Source: Legionella sheltonii (lineage in GTDB: Bacteria > Pseudomonadota > Gammaproteobacteria > Legionellales > Legionellaceae). Taken from it: a stretch of 64,000 bases of DNA. Positions 1 to 9,143 of this stretch are shown in pieces. Position 1 is the stretch's first letter; the number at the start of each line of letters is the position of its first letter. The notes below the pieces were generated by a model. It ran no database searches. It saw only the letters and a program-made list of their open reading frames with translations, and was not told the origin of the DNA. Both the position numbers and the translations under genes were made by a program. The stretch covers positions 1 through 64,000 of the forward strand of contig NZ_JAPHOQ010000018.1 of assembly GCF_026191355.1 (NCBI RefSeq), read 5' to 3'.

Positions 1-1
1 G

Positions 2-2623
2 AAAAAATTTCTAGATCTCTTCTCGCATCCTCAATATAGAAAGTATCTGTTACAACTTTGGAAAGAAGGATTTAGACCTTTTTCCCAGCAAAGATTTAAT
101 GAGCTACTTTTCTCCTATGATTTCAATAGAGAATATGGAGAATTTAGTCACGATATAATACAGTTTTATGTTACGGTTGCCCGAGACGATACTTTTCAAG
201 ATTTTTTTTCTTTTTCAGAGGACATTGATCCGCTCCTGCTGTTCATAGAAAACCCTCTTATAGAGGTCAATCTATTTAAAGAACTCCAGAAAAAAGTAAC
301 GAGGGATTGTAATTATGAATCATTAGTACAAAAGACAGTAAGTCAAAGTAAATACAATCTCTACTATTTCCCTCATCAAGATAAGCATATTGAAAAATAC
401 CTCAATTTAATGAACAAGCTAATTTTTTGCTTATCGCAGTGCCATTCTATTGATCATTTAGCATCAACTCCAGGCTTCTTAAATACAGCTAAATTCGATC
501 TGCATATGTTCTTATCAATGGGGTTAGGCTTGGTCGTTGCTTCTACAATTAATACTCAAGCGATAATCCCAGAACCTACTTTAGCTAATGAGACTTTATT
601 TTTTGGTTTTAAACTTCTGTTTAAGGATCCAACAGCAATAGAATTAAATGAATCAATAAAAAAACTGATTCATATTCTGAAAGAAAGAAATGCGAATAAA
701 TCTCAGTTATTAAATTTATTTTTCTATCTTTATGTATCGAATAATAATCAAGTACGCAAAAATAGCTTATTCTATGAGTTGATGCGAGAACTAATCAAGG
801 GTATTTCTCCTCAGGAGATACTTCAAATTGTAAATAAATACTTTTCTTTTATAAGTTTGTTTCAGGCAAAATTGAATGTTCTCCCTACCCAGCAAGGTTT
901 ATCCTGGCGTCAAGCAATACCTGATTTTATACTTTTTATAACAAAAGCAATTTCGCTTAATTGCGCACAGCAAGATGCAATTCCCATCCAATTGCCTGTT
1001 GTCTTATGTAATTTATTAATACTTCAAGTGAAGTTACAGTGCCAATTGAATGATCAAAAATCGGATATTTTCACTCCTGATGTAGAAAAAGTTATAACAT
1101 CTTTTCTTACTCAGATTGCAGAAATTCGTGAGGAAAGACTTAATGCAAAAATCCTGATGGCATTCGCCCTGAATATGATTTTTGCATATAAAAACGCAGG
1201 AATTCAATTATTAGAAGTTATCTCACAAATTGAACCATCCTGGATAAATTATATACCCACCCTCCCTCTCCCACTACATAATCGCAAACTTGACCTATTA
1301 TCCTTTTTATTAACCCAATTAAGCTCAAAAGATGATTCAATTGTAATAAAAAATGCTGACATTATTTTATATTTATTGGCAAAGCTGATGAATAATAAAA
1401 TCCCCCTACCCCCTGATTTTTTACAAAATGTTGCTGAATTGCAGCTTAACTTCCTGAAAAAATCGCTATTAAGTCAGAAATCGCAGGAAGCACTGGAATT
1501 GATTTTTAATCAGTGCATACATAAAGTTCGAGGTACTGAGCAGGACGCTCTTTTTGAGGACATGCGTACAAAAATATTATTAAAAGCTGATTTGGATCCA
1601 TCTAAGGATCCTCAAGCAATTCATACCAAGGAAAATCATCTTTATGCAGATCAAATATATCAAGAATGGCTTCAAACTCTTGGAACAAAAGAGGAGCAAA
1701 AAGAAAAATTATTGAAAGGATTAGGCCTATTTATCTCTTATATCAGTTTGGAAAAAGAAAAGACGATAAAAAATTCGCTTGCTTTCACACAGGATCCAGA
1801 TAAGTTAAAAGAACTTATTGGCTATATTTATGGACTTAGGAATGAGGAAACGGACTCGGAGCAAATCAAAGAAATCCATGAACGAGTTATTTACCATAAT
1901 AAGGCCCTGCTATATTTGCAACAAATCAAAACAAGAGCCATGACTTCATCACATCATGGAATGAAAACTGAAGAACATCGAATCATTGAGGATGCACAGA
2001 AGTTATTAAATATCATTTCAATGGTTGGATATTATTCTGATTCCTCGCTTACTCAACCGTTCATTCGTGATGGTAATGAAGCACTTAACATACTGAAATT
2101 GGAATTATTTGATCAAATAGAACATCCATCATGCGACCAAGGCCCTTATATGAGATTTTTGATGGCTTTGGAACCGGTTACGAACATTAAATTTCCTACG
2201 CTACAGAGAAGAACCATTCCATTTATCATTAAAAATTACATTAATGATTATTATCAGCAATTACCTCGGGAAGCGAAACAACAGTTTATACAGGAAATAT
2301 ATGGGAAAATAGATGATCTAGAAGGTCTCGAGGAAATTGAGACTTTACCTGCCAATGCATTTGATTCCCTAGTTAAGGTATTCCTTGCTGATAATGAAGG
2401 AAGACTCGGTTACCTTACTCCTAAAGAAGTCAGGGATTTATTTAATTACGAGCGTCCCAAAGAATATCACCCTGAAATTATTAAGGATCTGAATCAGTAT
2501 CATCAGTTAAAAAAGGAAAAAACAAATTCTAGTGCAACTAATCTAAATAGATTTTTTGCCTTGTCCCCTGCTACGAGTGCTGATGATGATACCCAGCCTA
2601 GCCAGGGTTTAAATAATATGTAG
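2..2623 (+). CDS. Large protein of unknown function, 5' end outside the window
   Basis: The reading frame is open from base 2 to the stop at 2623 (873 codons visible), with no stop upstream of the first in-frame ATG at 410. The true start therefore lies left of the window and the ATG at 410 is very likely internal. The protein looks alpha-helical, rich in Leu, Gln, Lys and Glu, with no signal peptide or membrane segment in the visible part. I recognise no domain or catalytic motif. The C-terminal tail is Ser/Thr/Asp-rich. Size, composition and the effector-rich neighbourhood make a Dot/Icm substrate possible, but nothing in the sequence proves it. A perfect inverted repeat follows at 2671-2695. 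Confidence 0.75.
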   Translation, partial: KKFLDLFSHPQYRKYLLQLWKEGFRPFSQQRFNELLFSYDFNREYGEFSHDIIQFYVTVARDDTFQDFFSFSEDIDPLLLFIENPLIEVNLFKELQKKVTRDCNYESLVQKTVSQSKYNLYYFPHQDKHIEKYLNLMNKLIFCLSQCHSIDHLASTPGFLNTAKFDLHMFLSMGLGLVVASTINTQAIIPEPTLANETLFFGFKLLFKDPTAIELNESIKKLIHILKERNANKSQLLNLFFYLYVSNNNQVRKNSLFYELMRELIKGISPQEILQIVNKYFSFISLFQAKLNVLPTQQGLSWRQAIPDFILFITKAISLNCAQQDAIPIQLPVVLCNLLILQVKLQCQLNDQKSDIFTPDVEKVITSFLTQIAEIREERLNAKILMAFALNMIFAYKNAGIQLLEVISQIEPSWINYIPTLPLPLHNRKLDLLSFLLTQLSSKDDSIVIKNADIILYLLAKLMNNKIPLPPDFLQNVAELQLNFLKKSLLSQKSQEALELIFNQCIHKVRGTEQDALFEDMRTKILLKADLDPSKDPQAIHTKENHLYADQIYQEWLQTLGTKEEQKEKLLKGLGLFISYISLEKEKTIKNSLAFTQDPDKLKELIGYIYGLRNEETDSEQIKEIHERVIYHNKALLYLQQIKTRAMTSSHHGMKTEEHRIIEDAQKLLNIISMVGYYSDSSLTQPFIRDGNEALNILKLELFDQIEHPSCDQGPYMRFLMALEPVTNIKFPTLQRRTIPFIIKNYINDYYQQLPREAKQQFIQEIYGKIDDLEGLEEIETLPANAFDSLVKVFLADNEGRLGYLTPKEVRDLFNYERPKEYHPEIIKDLNQYHQLKKEKTNSSATNLNRFFALSPATSADDDTQPSQGLNNM

Positions 2624-2670
2624 TTTTTTTCTTCCAAGGAAAAAATCAATTAGGTACTTCTAAAACCAAT

Positions 2671-2695
2671 GTAAAGCGGCTTAAAACCGCTTTAC
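2671..2695. terminator. Perfect 9-bp hairpin after the first gene
   Basis: GTAAAGCGG and CCGCTTTAC form a perfect 9-bp stem around a 7-nt loop, 48 bases after the stop at 2623. No clear T-run follows on the plus strand, so it is a weak intrinsic terminator candidate or an mRNA 3'-end stabiliser. Confidence 0.45.
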
Positions 2696-2911
2696 AGTTA
2701 TGGTGTTGAATTTATCTTGTAATTACTGCTTTTTTCATCATCAATTATTGGTCATTTATCACGATTTCTTTTCGTCCCGCCCTTATTTCTTTCATCGAGT
2801 TTTATTCAAAAATTTATCTTATTTTTGCATCTTAAAATTCTATGTTTCATTCCAGATTATAGGTAAGATAGCTAGATTAGTGGAGTTCATTACTTTTATA
2901 AGGAAATAGAA

Positions 2912-3370
2912 ATGTATCAAAAAATTTTAGTTGCGATTGATGACAGTGATACATCAATTCATGCCTTCAATGAAGCCATTGAGTTAAGCAAAATACATCA
3001 TGCAAAATTACTCATTGTGCATGTAACCAATGAGTTTTATGCCCCATATTTGGGAACCGGAGTGGATTATGAAAAACTGGAAGCCTCATTTAAAGAATAC
3101 GGAAACAAATTTTTGAGCAAGATGCAAACAATTGCTCGAGAGCGCAGTGCAGATTGTGAAGCACAATTACTTGAAATGAATTCAGCACAAGAAACCGTTG
3201 CAGATAAAATTATTGCAGCAGCAAAAAAATGGCCAGCCGATTTGATTGTCGTTGGAACTCATGGTCGACGAGGTTTTCAGCATTTATTATTAGGCAGCGT
3301 TGCAGAAGGAGTTATTCGCAATGCATCCATACCTGTTCTGCTTATTCGCAGCAAACAATCACCTAAATGA
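2912..3370 (+). CDS. uspA: Universal stress protein, UspA family
   Basis: This 152-aa single-domain cytoplasmic Usp protein has the usual family length. It begins with the beta-strand ILVAIDDSDTS. Near the C-terminus it carries the ATP-binding signature GTHGRRGF followed by LLLGSVAEGV (the G-2x-G-9x-G-S pattern), so it should belong to the nucleotide-binding subclass. Usp proteins accumulate during growth arrest and stress and help survival; the exact target is generally unknown. The start has an AAGGAA ribosome site at good spacing. It stands alone, with a gap of about 290 bases upstream. The symbol is used in the family sense only, because Legionella genomes have several paralogues. Confidence 0.92.
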   Translation: MYQKILVAIDDSDTSIHAFNEAIELSKIHHAKLLIVHVTNEFYAPYLGTGVDYEKLEASFKEYGNKFLSKMQTIARERSADCEAQLLEMNSAQETVADKIIAAAKKWPADLIVVGTHGRRGFQHLLLGSVAEGVIRNASIPVLLIRSKQSPK

Positions 3371-3457
3371 TGCGAAAAAATTAGGACCTAATGATGCATA
3401 GTATCCTGTTCATAGTTTGTTATAATGCAGCAAAAATTACTGATTGGATCTATTTTA

Positions 3458-4207
3458 ATGCAACTGATTAATGATTTTCATGAAATTGAAAAGCACTTTT
3501 TTTCTCTCATCAGCTTAAGTTATCTTGATTATCAAACAATAGCTGCATTTGAAACCGGAGTACTTGCATCAGGGCTTAATCCTGCTTTTTTAACCCAAAT
3601 AAATGAGCACTTTTTAAAAGATTTGGAGCAATGTAAATCATACTTCACCCAAAAGAATCTACCTTGGGCACTGATCATTCCTGAATTGATACCTAATTTC
3701 TCAAAAGACGAATGTCAATTACCTCCAGATTATAAATTAGTCGATACCGGTGTAGGGATGGTATGTGATCTTTTATCAAATAATCTGCAAGCTGCTGACG
3801 TCGAACTTGAATTTAAATTAATGAATGACGATTTAGATACCTGGAGTATTCCCCTGATTCATGGTTTTCAATCAACACCAGAAATTACTCAGATTTATAC
3901 CCTAAGACATGCCGAGGCATTAAAAAAATGCAAAGGTATCTACCATTTTTCTGGGTTTCTCGCAGGAGAAGCGGTTGTATCCATGACGTTAACCGTCAAG
4001 GAGCGTCTTGCCCGCATCGATGATCTCGCCACAGTTCCTAACTTTCAAAAGCGTGGCTTTGCAAGTGCCATGATGGCTTATGCGTTAAACAATGCTTTAG
4101 CGTTGAAAGTCCAAAACTGCTTTTTAGAAGCATCAAAAGTGGGTCTAAATCTATATCAACGCATTGGTTTTCAACCACTTTTTACAAACCATTATTATGA
4201 GCTATAA
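3458..4207 (+). CDS. GNAT-family N-acetyltransferase
   Basis: The C-terminal half carries a GNAT fold: the strand RIDDLATVP followed by the acetyl-CoA loop QKRGFASAMM (R/Q-x-x-G-x-A type), then a helix and the closing NLYQRIGFQPL strand. The substrate cannot be predicted. The N-terminal ~120 residues are helical and unassigned. An ATG at 3425 would give 260 aa, but it overlaps a consensus TATAAT (3421-3426) that is more likely the -10 box. The ATG at 3458 has GGA eleven bases upstream and gives 249 aa, so it is preferred. The gene converges on the 982-aa effector candidate across 22 bases. Confidence 0.8.
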   Translation: MQLINDFHEIEKHFFSLISLSYLDYQTIAAFETGVLASGLNPAFLTQINEHFLKDLEQCKSYFTQKNLPWALIIPELIPNFSKDECQLPPDYKLVDTGVGMVCDLLSNNLQAADVELEFKLMNDDLDTWSIPLIHGFQSTPEITQIYTLRHAEALKKCKGIYHFSGFLAGEAVVSMTLTVKERLARIDDLATVPNFQKRGFASAMMAYALNNALALKVQNCFLEASKVGLNLYQRIGFQPLFTNHYYEL

Positions 4208-4229
4208 CCTGGTACAAGCAGCCCTATCA

Positions 4230-7178
4230 TCAATTTAAATTTTTTCTCATACTCGCTTGGGGAGCCATTGTTGCAATGGGTTTGTCTTCGATCGTTCTCA
4301 CCTCTGAAAATCGTTCGCTCTTAATCGCTTCGAGATTGGCAGGCGCAGATAAAGTTTGATTATTGTAGGACAGCAATTGTTGAATGATTTTGGGATCAGT
4401 GACTTCTTCGATAACATTGATAACTTTTTTTCTAGTCCCCTCGTCAAGCTCCAGCCCCTCTAGACGTTTGATTAATAGTTCTGTTGGCGATAAAGTTTCT
4501 GGAATTCCCATCTCTGCTTTTCCGTGGAGATCCTTCCATTTATCCGATGCAGTTGGAACAATTTCCTTGTTGGATTGGGATAACGCTGAAATTACAGAGT
4601 CTCGGGGCCCTATATCTCTCAGCTCGATATCTTCTGAAAATTTCGTTAATTGCTCGCAGTGTCTTTCTATACGTCTTTGAAATCGAGCATGATTAGTAGC
4701 TGGAACTTGGATAAGTTGTGCTTCATTTACCGCAAGTGTTATTCCAAATAAATCGAATACTTGCTTTGCTTGTTGCTTTGTTTTCGGAATGATCTTCAGC
4801 GACAAACTGTTATCCTCAAGCCATAAATAACTCAGATCCACTTTAGGATCTCGAGGCCGATTATCTTGACTTAGTAAAGCGCTCAAATTAGGTAAGGTTA
4901 TGAATTTATAAGTGGGTTTAATCAGCAATCCATCCCTTTTTTGATTGTACTTTAGCTCTGCATTTTTTATTAGCTGACTCAGTGCATCAGCATTGATATT
5001 ACAACTTAATCCCGCATCATTTTGTTTGCAATCAAGCCCAAACTCATCCTTTAATTGGCGTGCAAGATTTGTATTGGTTGTAGTTAGCGTATAAGTCCCA
5101 TTCTCTTCTTTTTTTAATTGAAAGGGAGTTCTGCCACTTGGGGGATCAAAACGCATCGTATTCAGAAAAACCTCACCATCATGAGACATCACCGAAGCTG
5201 GGGAAAAATATTTCTCTAGATGATCAAGCAGATCAACTTCCTGAGCAGTTAATAATACTCGTTGTTGGAACGTGGTTAATATATGTTGGTTGCTGTTCCT
5301 GGCAGTTGCTGCCATTCCATCAATAAACTCTAGGTAATCAGCAAGTTCTGCATCATGCATCTCGTTTTTAATGCCCATGTCAATTAAATCGATTTTTATT
5401 TGACTAAAATATAAATCAAATGTGGATAGTTTCCCTGAGCATAGCTCTATAATTTGGGCATCGATTAAAGCCTGTAAATGACTCCCTTCCTGACTTTGCT
5501 CTCTAAGCCTTCCTAAGACATTTAATAATTCTTCAGGGGAAGGAGTTTTTTCTTGAATTCGATTTAATTCCTCTCTTAGCCCTGGATAACTTTTCATTAC
5601 TTCTTCACTGGGATTTTCTCCAGTAATCATTTTTCTGAATAAATGAACTCCCTCCATGCGTTCAGACAAGGCAGTGTCATAGAAAATACTGTAGTTTCGA
5701 TACATAAAATGACGAGCAAAACCAATCGTTGATGAGCTTCTAAATAGTGCAGGAGCTTTAGCAAATTTGTCTTCAAATGAAAAATCATCACTTAAACTTG
5801 CTGCTACGCCCTCTCCTTCATAAGGTTTACCATAGTCAAAACCATAAAAAGCCTCATCTGCAAAACCTTTATTTTGTGCTTCCTTACCTATACCATCCCG
5901 ATCGCCAACTCCAATACCAAAAATTAAATTCTTAGCTAAGCCAAAAATATATTTAGAGTGCTTGACTGCTGCGTCCTTATCCTCAACCAACACCCCATTG
6001 TAATCAGGCTCAGAACCGCCATATAGAAAGTGAGTTAGTTCTTGTAATCCATTTTTCCAGCCACAAGCCAATACAGCATGAACTTCTCCTTTACCTTTAT
6101 TGATCCAAACAATTTCCTGCCTTTGATTTTGAGCACTAAAAATTCCCGCAAAACGAGTACCAACAAATTCTCTGAGTGCTTCTTTATTCGCTTTGATTCT
6201 GTCTTTTTGCCCCTCTGCATAATCCAGTTTATACATCCAGGCGCTTAAGTGATTATTCTTGGCAACTGCCGTTTTCACTTCACCGCAAAGCCATTGGATG
6301 CAAGGAGTCATTACTTCCTTAGCATGAGGTCCTTTTATGTGACTGTTGATAAAAATTGAAAAAATAATTTGTTTTTGGTGCAAATCCTTTTCTTTACTCA
6401 AAAGTTCCTTCAAGTCTTGGAGTTTTTGCACATCTCGAACTTGTTGAATCGATGGCAAACGATCATGAGTTAACAGCTTATCCAGTTCCAGAAAAAATAA
6501 TTCATCTATATCAATTGCCCTAAATCCTGGCTCAACTCCACTGGGTTTTTCTGCATAGCAGAATTGTTTGTCGCCAAACATACTGCCTAATCGGGTAAAT
6601 TCAGCATTTTTACGTAAAGTGAATTGGCCTATTTGCTCTCGGGACGATTCGACATAATCTAACGAAGGACTGACTCTAGGCTTTGGCTCTTCGAACTTTC
6701 CTAGCACTGGAGCACTTTTTGAGACATGACCCACTGCAGTTGCTCTCCTTTGAATGGGCGGTAATAAACTCTCTTTCTCTGAGGATTTTATACCTTGAGC
6801 TTTTAAGATATGCATTATCAAACCATCTGGTTGGATATGAACAGTTGATTCCGGACCTAACTTGACACCAAAATTTTGTGCACAAAATTGTCTGATAAAT
6901 TTACCTAAGCCACTATTTGAGCCACGAAATGATTTTGAAATCAGAGCATATTCACTCACAAAAACATCCAAAAGTGCAAGAAGTTTGGCATCATCAGATA
7001 ATGTTTGATCCTTCTTTATTCGGATTATTTCCTCATTCAGTCTTTCTAAACTGTTTTCTCTTGAAGTATCTACTTCGAGTCCACTCAATAGATTACTGAT
7101 TTCAGTGTATTCCTTTGCGAAGTGATTTGTTTTTATAAGTGATTTTCGTTGATTCGGTTCAGTACTTTTAGAATACAT
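4230..7178 (-). CDS. 982-aa Dot/Icm effector candidate with PI-kinase-like motif
   Basis: No named family is recognised. The ATG at 7178 is preceded by a strong GGGGAG site. Upstream lies a near-consensus PmrA box (7274-7290), the element that drives many Legionella effector genes, so effector status is the best inference. Around residues 424-455 the protein reads GDRDGIG, then QN, then GFDYGKP. This resembles the catalytic loop and metal-binding loop of phosphoinositide-kinase-like enzymes (GDRH..N then DFG). A lysine-containing strand region about 100 residues earlier could supply the ATP-binding part. The N-terminal 200 and C-terminal 400 residues are helical and unassigned. No signal peptide or membrane segment is seen. 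Kinase activity is inference only. Confidence 0.75.
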   Translation of the reverse strand: MYSKSTEPNQRKSLIKTNHFAKEYTEISNLLSGLEVDTSRENSLERLNEEIIRIKKDQTLSDDAKLLALLDVFVSEYALISKSFRGSNSGLGKFIRQFCAQNFGVKLGPESTVHIQPDGLIMHILKAQGIKSSEKESLLPPIQRRATAVGHVSKSAPVLGKFEEPKPRVSPSLDYVESSREQIGQFTLRKNAEFTRLGSMFGDKQFCYAEKPSGVEPGFRAIDIDELFFLELDKLLTHDRLPSIQQVRDVQKLQDLKELLSKEKDLHQKQIIFSIFINSHIKGPHAKEVMTPCIQWLCGEVKTAVAKNNHLSAWMYKLDYAEGQKDRIKANKEALREFVGTRFAGIFSAQNQRQEIVWINKGKGEVHAVLACGWKNGLQELTHFLYGGSEPDYNGVLVEDKDAAVKHSKYIFGLAKNLIFGIGVGDRDGIGKEAQNKGFADEAFYGFDYGKPYEGEGVAASLSDDFSFEDKFAKAPALFRSSSTIGFARHFMYRNYSIFYDTALSERMEGVHLFRKMITGENPSEEVMKSYPGLREELNRIQEKTPSPEELLNVLGRLREQSQEGSHLQALIDAQIIELCSGKLSTFDLYFSQIKIDLIDMGIKNEMHDAELADYLEFIDGMAATARNSNQHILTTFQQRVLLTAQEVDLLDHLEKYFSPASVMSHDGEVFLNTMRFDPPSGRTPFQLKKEENGTYTLTTTNTNLARQLKDEFGLDCKQNDAGLSCNINADALSQLIKNAELKYNQKRDGLLIKPTYKFITLPNLSALLSQDNRPRDPKVDLSYLWLEDNSLSLKIIPKTKQQAKQVFDLFGITLAVNEAQLIQVPATNHARFQRRIERHCEQLTKFSEDIELRDIGPRDSVISALSQSNKEIVPTASDKWKDLHGKAEMGIPETLSPTELLIKRLEGLELDEGTRKKVINVIEEVTDPKIIQQLLSYNNQTLSAPANLEAIKSERFSEVRTIEDKPIATMAPQASMRKNLN

Positions 7179-7550
7179 ACCATCTCCCCTAAGGATTTAT
7201 GATAAAATACATGTTCAAACCATATGTTCAACATGCACTCGACTGAATCATATTTTAATCATATCCCCTTATGATTAAGGAACTATTAAGCAGCTTGTAA
7301 AAATAATGCAACTGCATATTGCATAAAAAGAGAAAAATGACTATTTTTTTGATCCAGTAATAGGTAAAGTATAGTACACAAGACTAAATTGTAATCACAT
7401 GGATATTGTTACAGCCAGCCTGTTCAATTTATTTCAGAAACAAACTAAAATATCATGATTCAATTGGGATGGTTTATAAATGAGATTGAACCAAAATGGC
7501 GAATGGCAAAAGCGCCAGATTCATCCACATTCTAAAAGGCGTATTGATTT
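7179..7550. other. Divergent intergenic region between two effector candidates
   Basis: This 372-base AT-rich region separates the divergent 982-aa gene and the kinase gene. It holds the PmrA box (7274-7290) with a TATGAT -10-like hexamer at 7247-7252 on the minus strand. On the plus strand there is a CpxR-like GTAAA-N5-GTACA at 7364-7378, overlapping a TATAGT hexamer. No further gene is seen. Confidence 0.5.
7274..7290 (-). promoter_or_regulatory. PmrA-box-like operator
   Basis: On the minus strand the site reads CTTAATAGTTCCTTAAT. The published Legionella PmrA element is a tandem repeat, cTTAAtATT-N2-cTTAAt; this site differs at one core position (T to G in the eighth base). Twenty-one bases downstream is a TATGAT -10 hexamer (7247-7252), and the effector candidate starts about 70 bases further on. 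Position and orientation fit activation of the minus-strand gene. Confidence 0.7.
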
Positions 7551-9020
7551 ATGACCAATACAGGAAAAGATAAAAAATCATCATCCTTTACCTTATTTCC
7601 AGTGACACAACAAAATGGAACGGTGGTGTATTATGCCTCTGATTTTTCCCAGGAGTTAGGCTCTTCGGTTTATAAGGGACATCAATGTACATTGATCGAC
7701 AATGAGCCTATTGATTTAAAACCGCGGCGCGTGAATAAAGAAGAACTTATCATTGATGAAAAAAAGCCTGTATCAATAAAGCTTTATGACGACAAACAAC
7801 ACCCGTCTCCTTTTCAATTTTATGCGTCACAGAGAGCGCGCTTAAATATCGAAGGCCGAGATGTGCTTATCATGGATTATATTGATGGGTTTCATATTTA
7901 CCCAGATTCCAGCGACAATCCGGAACTAAATCAACTCACTTTTTTTCAGGCGGTCGATGTGTCTTGGCAATTAATTCTAAGACTGAATCACCTTCATTAT
8001 AATAATACCAGCGGCCCTCCCATTGTTCATGGTGATATCCATGGTGAGAATGTCAAAATAAAAATGAATGCCATCATAAATGCTGAAGAAAAAAGATATA
8101 AATTTGAGGTGTCCTACTTAGATCTCGATTATGCCAAACGTATTATTGGAAGGCCGCAAATCCCTCAAGGGACTCCAGAACATATCGCCTTGGAAATACT
8201 TCAAGGCGACTATTCTGAATCCAGTGATTTTTTTGCATTAACACCGCTTTTATTGAGTATCTTTGGTGCGAAAAATCCCCTAAAAAAAATAATTGAATTC
8301 AGAAATAAAAATCCAGATATGAAGTCAGATAAACTAATAAGGGCTTTTCGTGAGCTTGGTTTTTGTAGCGAGGGGCTCTTTGAGCATTTTGATAACAAAC
8401 CGGACCCATTTATTTGTGAGTTGATAAAAAAATTTATCCTGCAAATGGGCGAAAAGAACAAGGAAAATCGACCTTCACCTGATGCAATACTTGAATTTTT
8501 TACTGCATTAAGGCAATTGCTCCTCATCGATGAGGGTGCTGAAAACGATAAAGAGTGTTTGATCTTGCGGCTTTGTATCGCTGCCAAAGAGGATAATTGG
8601 CTAACTGAGAAAAAATATCAAAACTTATTTTTTAATTTGGATGAATCTTTGCAAAATAGATTAATTACTTTGATGAATCCGAGTCAATGCGTTTTTCTTT
8701 ATAAAATGGCTCAAGAAAAACAAGCACCTGCCTCACTTGTAAATCAATTAAGACACCCTATCGCTGCTTATCTAACCGAATATATTCATTTTTTAGAAAG
8801 ACCATCATATTCAAGATTGCTTTTCTTTTCTTCAATAACACAACATGATCTAAAATGGTTACTTAACTGTTATGAACAGAATGATCCCGCAGTTTTTTAT
8901 TCCGCAAAACATGAAAAACAAAGAAAAAAGCTAGAATCCTGTACTGAAAAAAACCTAGCACCTTTCATCTCCATTATTGCTGAAGGAATTAAAAGCGATC
9001 TCTACCTCGTCCCGTCCTGA
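7551..9020 (+). CDS. Eukaryotic-type protein kinase, LegK-like effector candidate
   Basis: The N-terminal ~300 residues have the protein-kinase core in order: a glycine-loop-like ELGSSVYKG near residue 36, the beta-3 lysine in VSIKLYD (about residue 77), the catalytic loop HGDIHGEN (about 160-167), the metal-binding DLDYA (DFG equivalent, about 191) and GTPEHIALE as the APE segment. All catalytic residues appear intact, so activity is plausible. The C-terminal ~190 residues are helical and unassigned. Legionella uses several such kinases (the LegK proteins) as Dot/Icm effectors acting on host proteins. I cannot say which LegK, if any, is the orthologue. The ribosome site AAAAGG lies 11 bases upstream, which is rather far. 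Confidence 0.85.
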   Translation: MTNTGKDKKSSSFTLFPVTQQNGTVVYYASDFSQELGSSVYKGHQCTLIDNEPIDLKPRRVNKEELIIDEKKPVSIKLYDDKQHPSPFQFYASQRARLNIEGRDVLIMDYIDGFHIYPDSSDNPELNQLTFFQAVDVSWQLILRLNHLHYNNTSGPPIVHGDIHGENVKIKMNAIINAEEKRYKFEVSYLDLDYAKRIIGRPQIPQGTPEHIALEILQGDYSESSDFFALTPLLLSIFGAKNPLKKIIEFRNKNPDMKSDKLIRAFRELGFCSEGLFEHFDNKPDPFICELIKKFILQMGEKNKENRPSPDAILEFFTALRQLLLIDEGAENDKECLILRLCIAAKEDNWLTEKKYQNLFFNLDESLQNRLITLMNPSQCVFLYKMAQEKQAPASLVNQLRHPIAAYLTEYIHFLERPSYSRLLFFSSITQHDLKWLLNCYEQNDPAVFYSAKHEKQRKKLESCTEKNLAPFISIIAEGIKSDLYLVPS

Positions 9021-9143
9021 CATCACTGATAAAATAATATGAAATTGAGGCATTACTGATGACCTATATTTTCCCCGGGTTTTTCTGCCTTTACTAGTGA
9101 ATATCCGATTTATATTGATACTCGATAGAAAACACTTCCTGCA

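Noticed and set aside
2700-2909. 69-codon plus-strand frame before uspA
   Set aside because: It starts in the tail of a hairpin, has no ribosome site, and its composition is what AT-rich non-coding DNA gives.
8210-8587. 125-codon minus-strand frame inside the kinase gene
   Set aside because: Antisense shadow of a gene with clear kinase motifs; no ribosome site.
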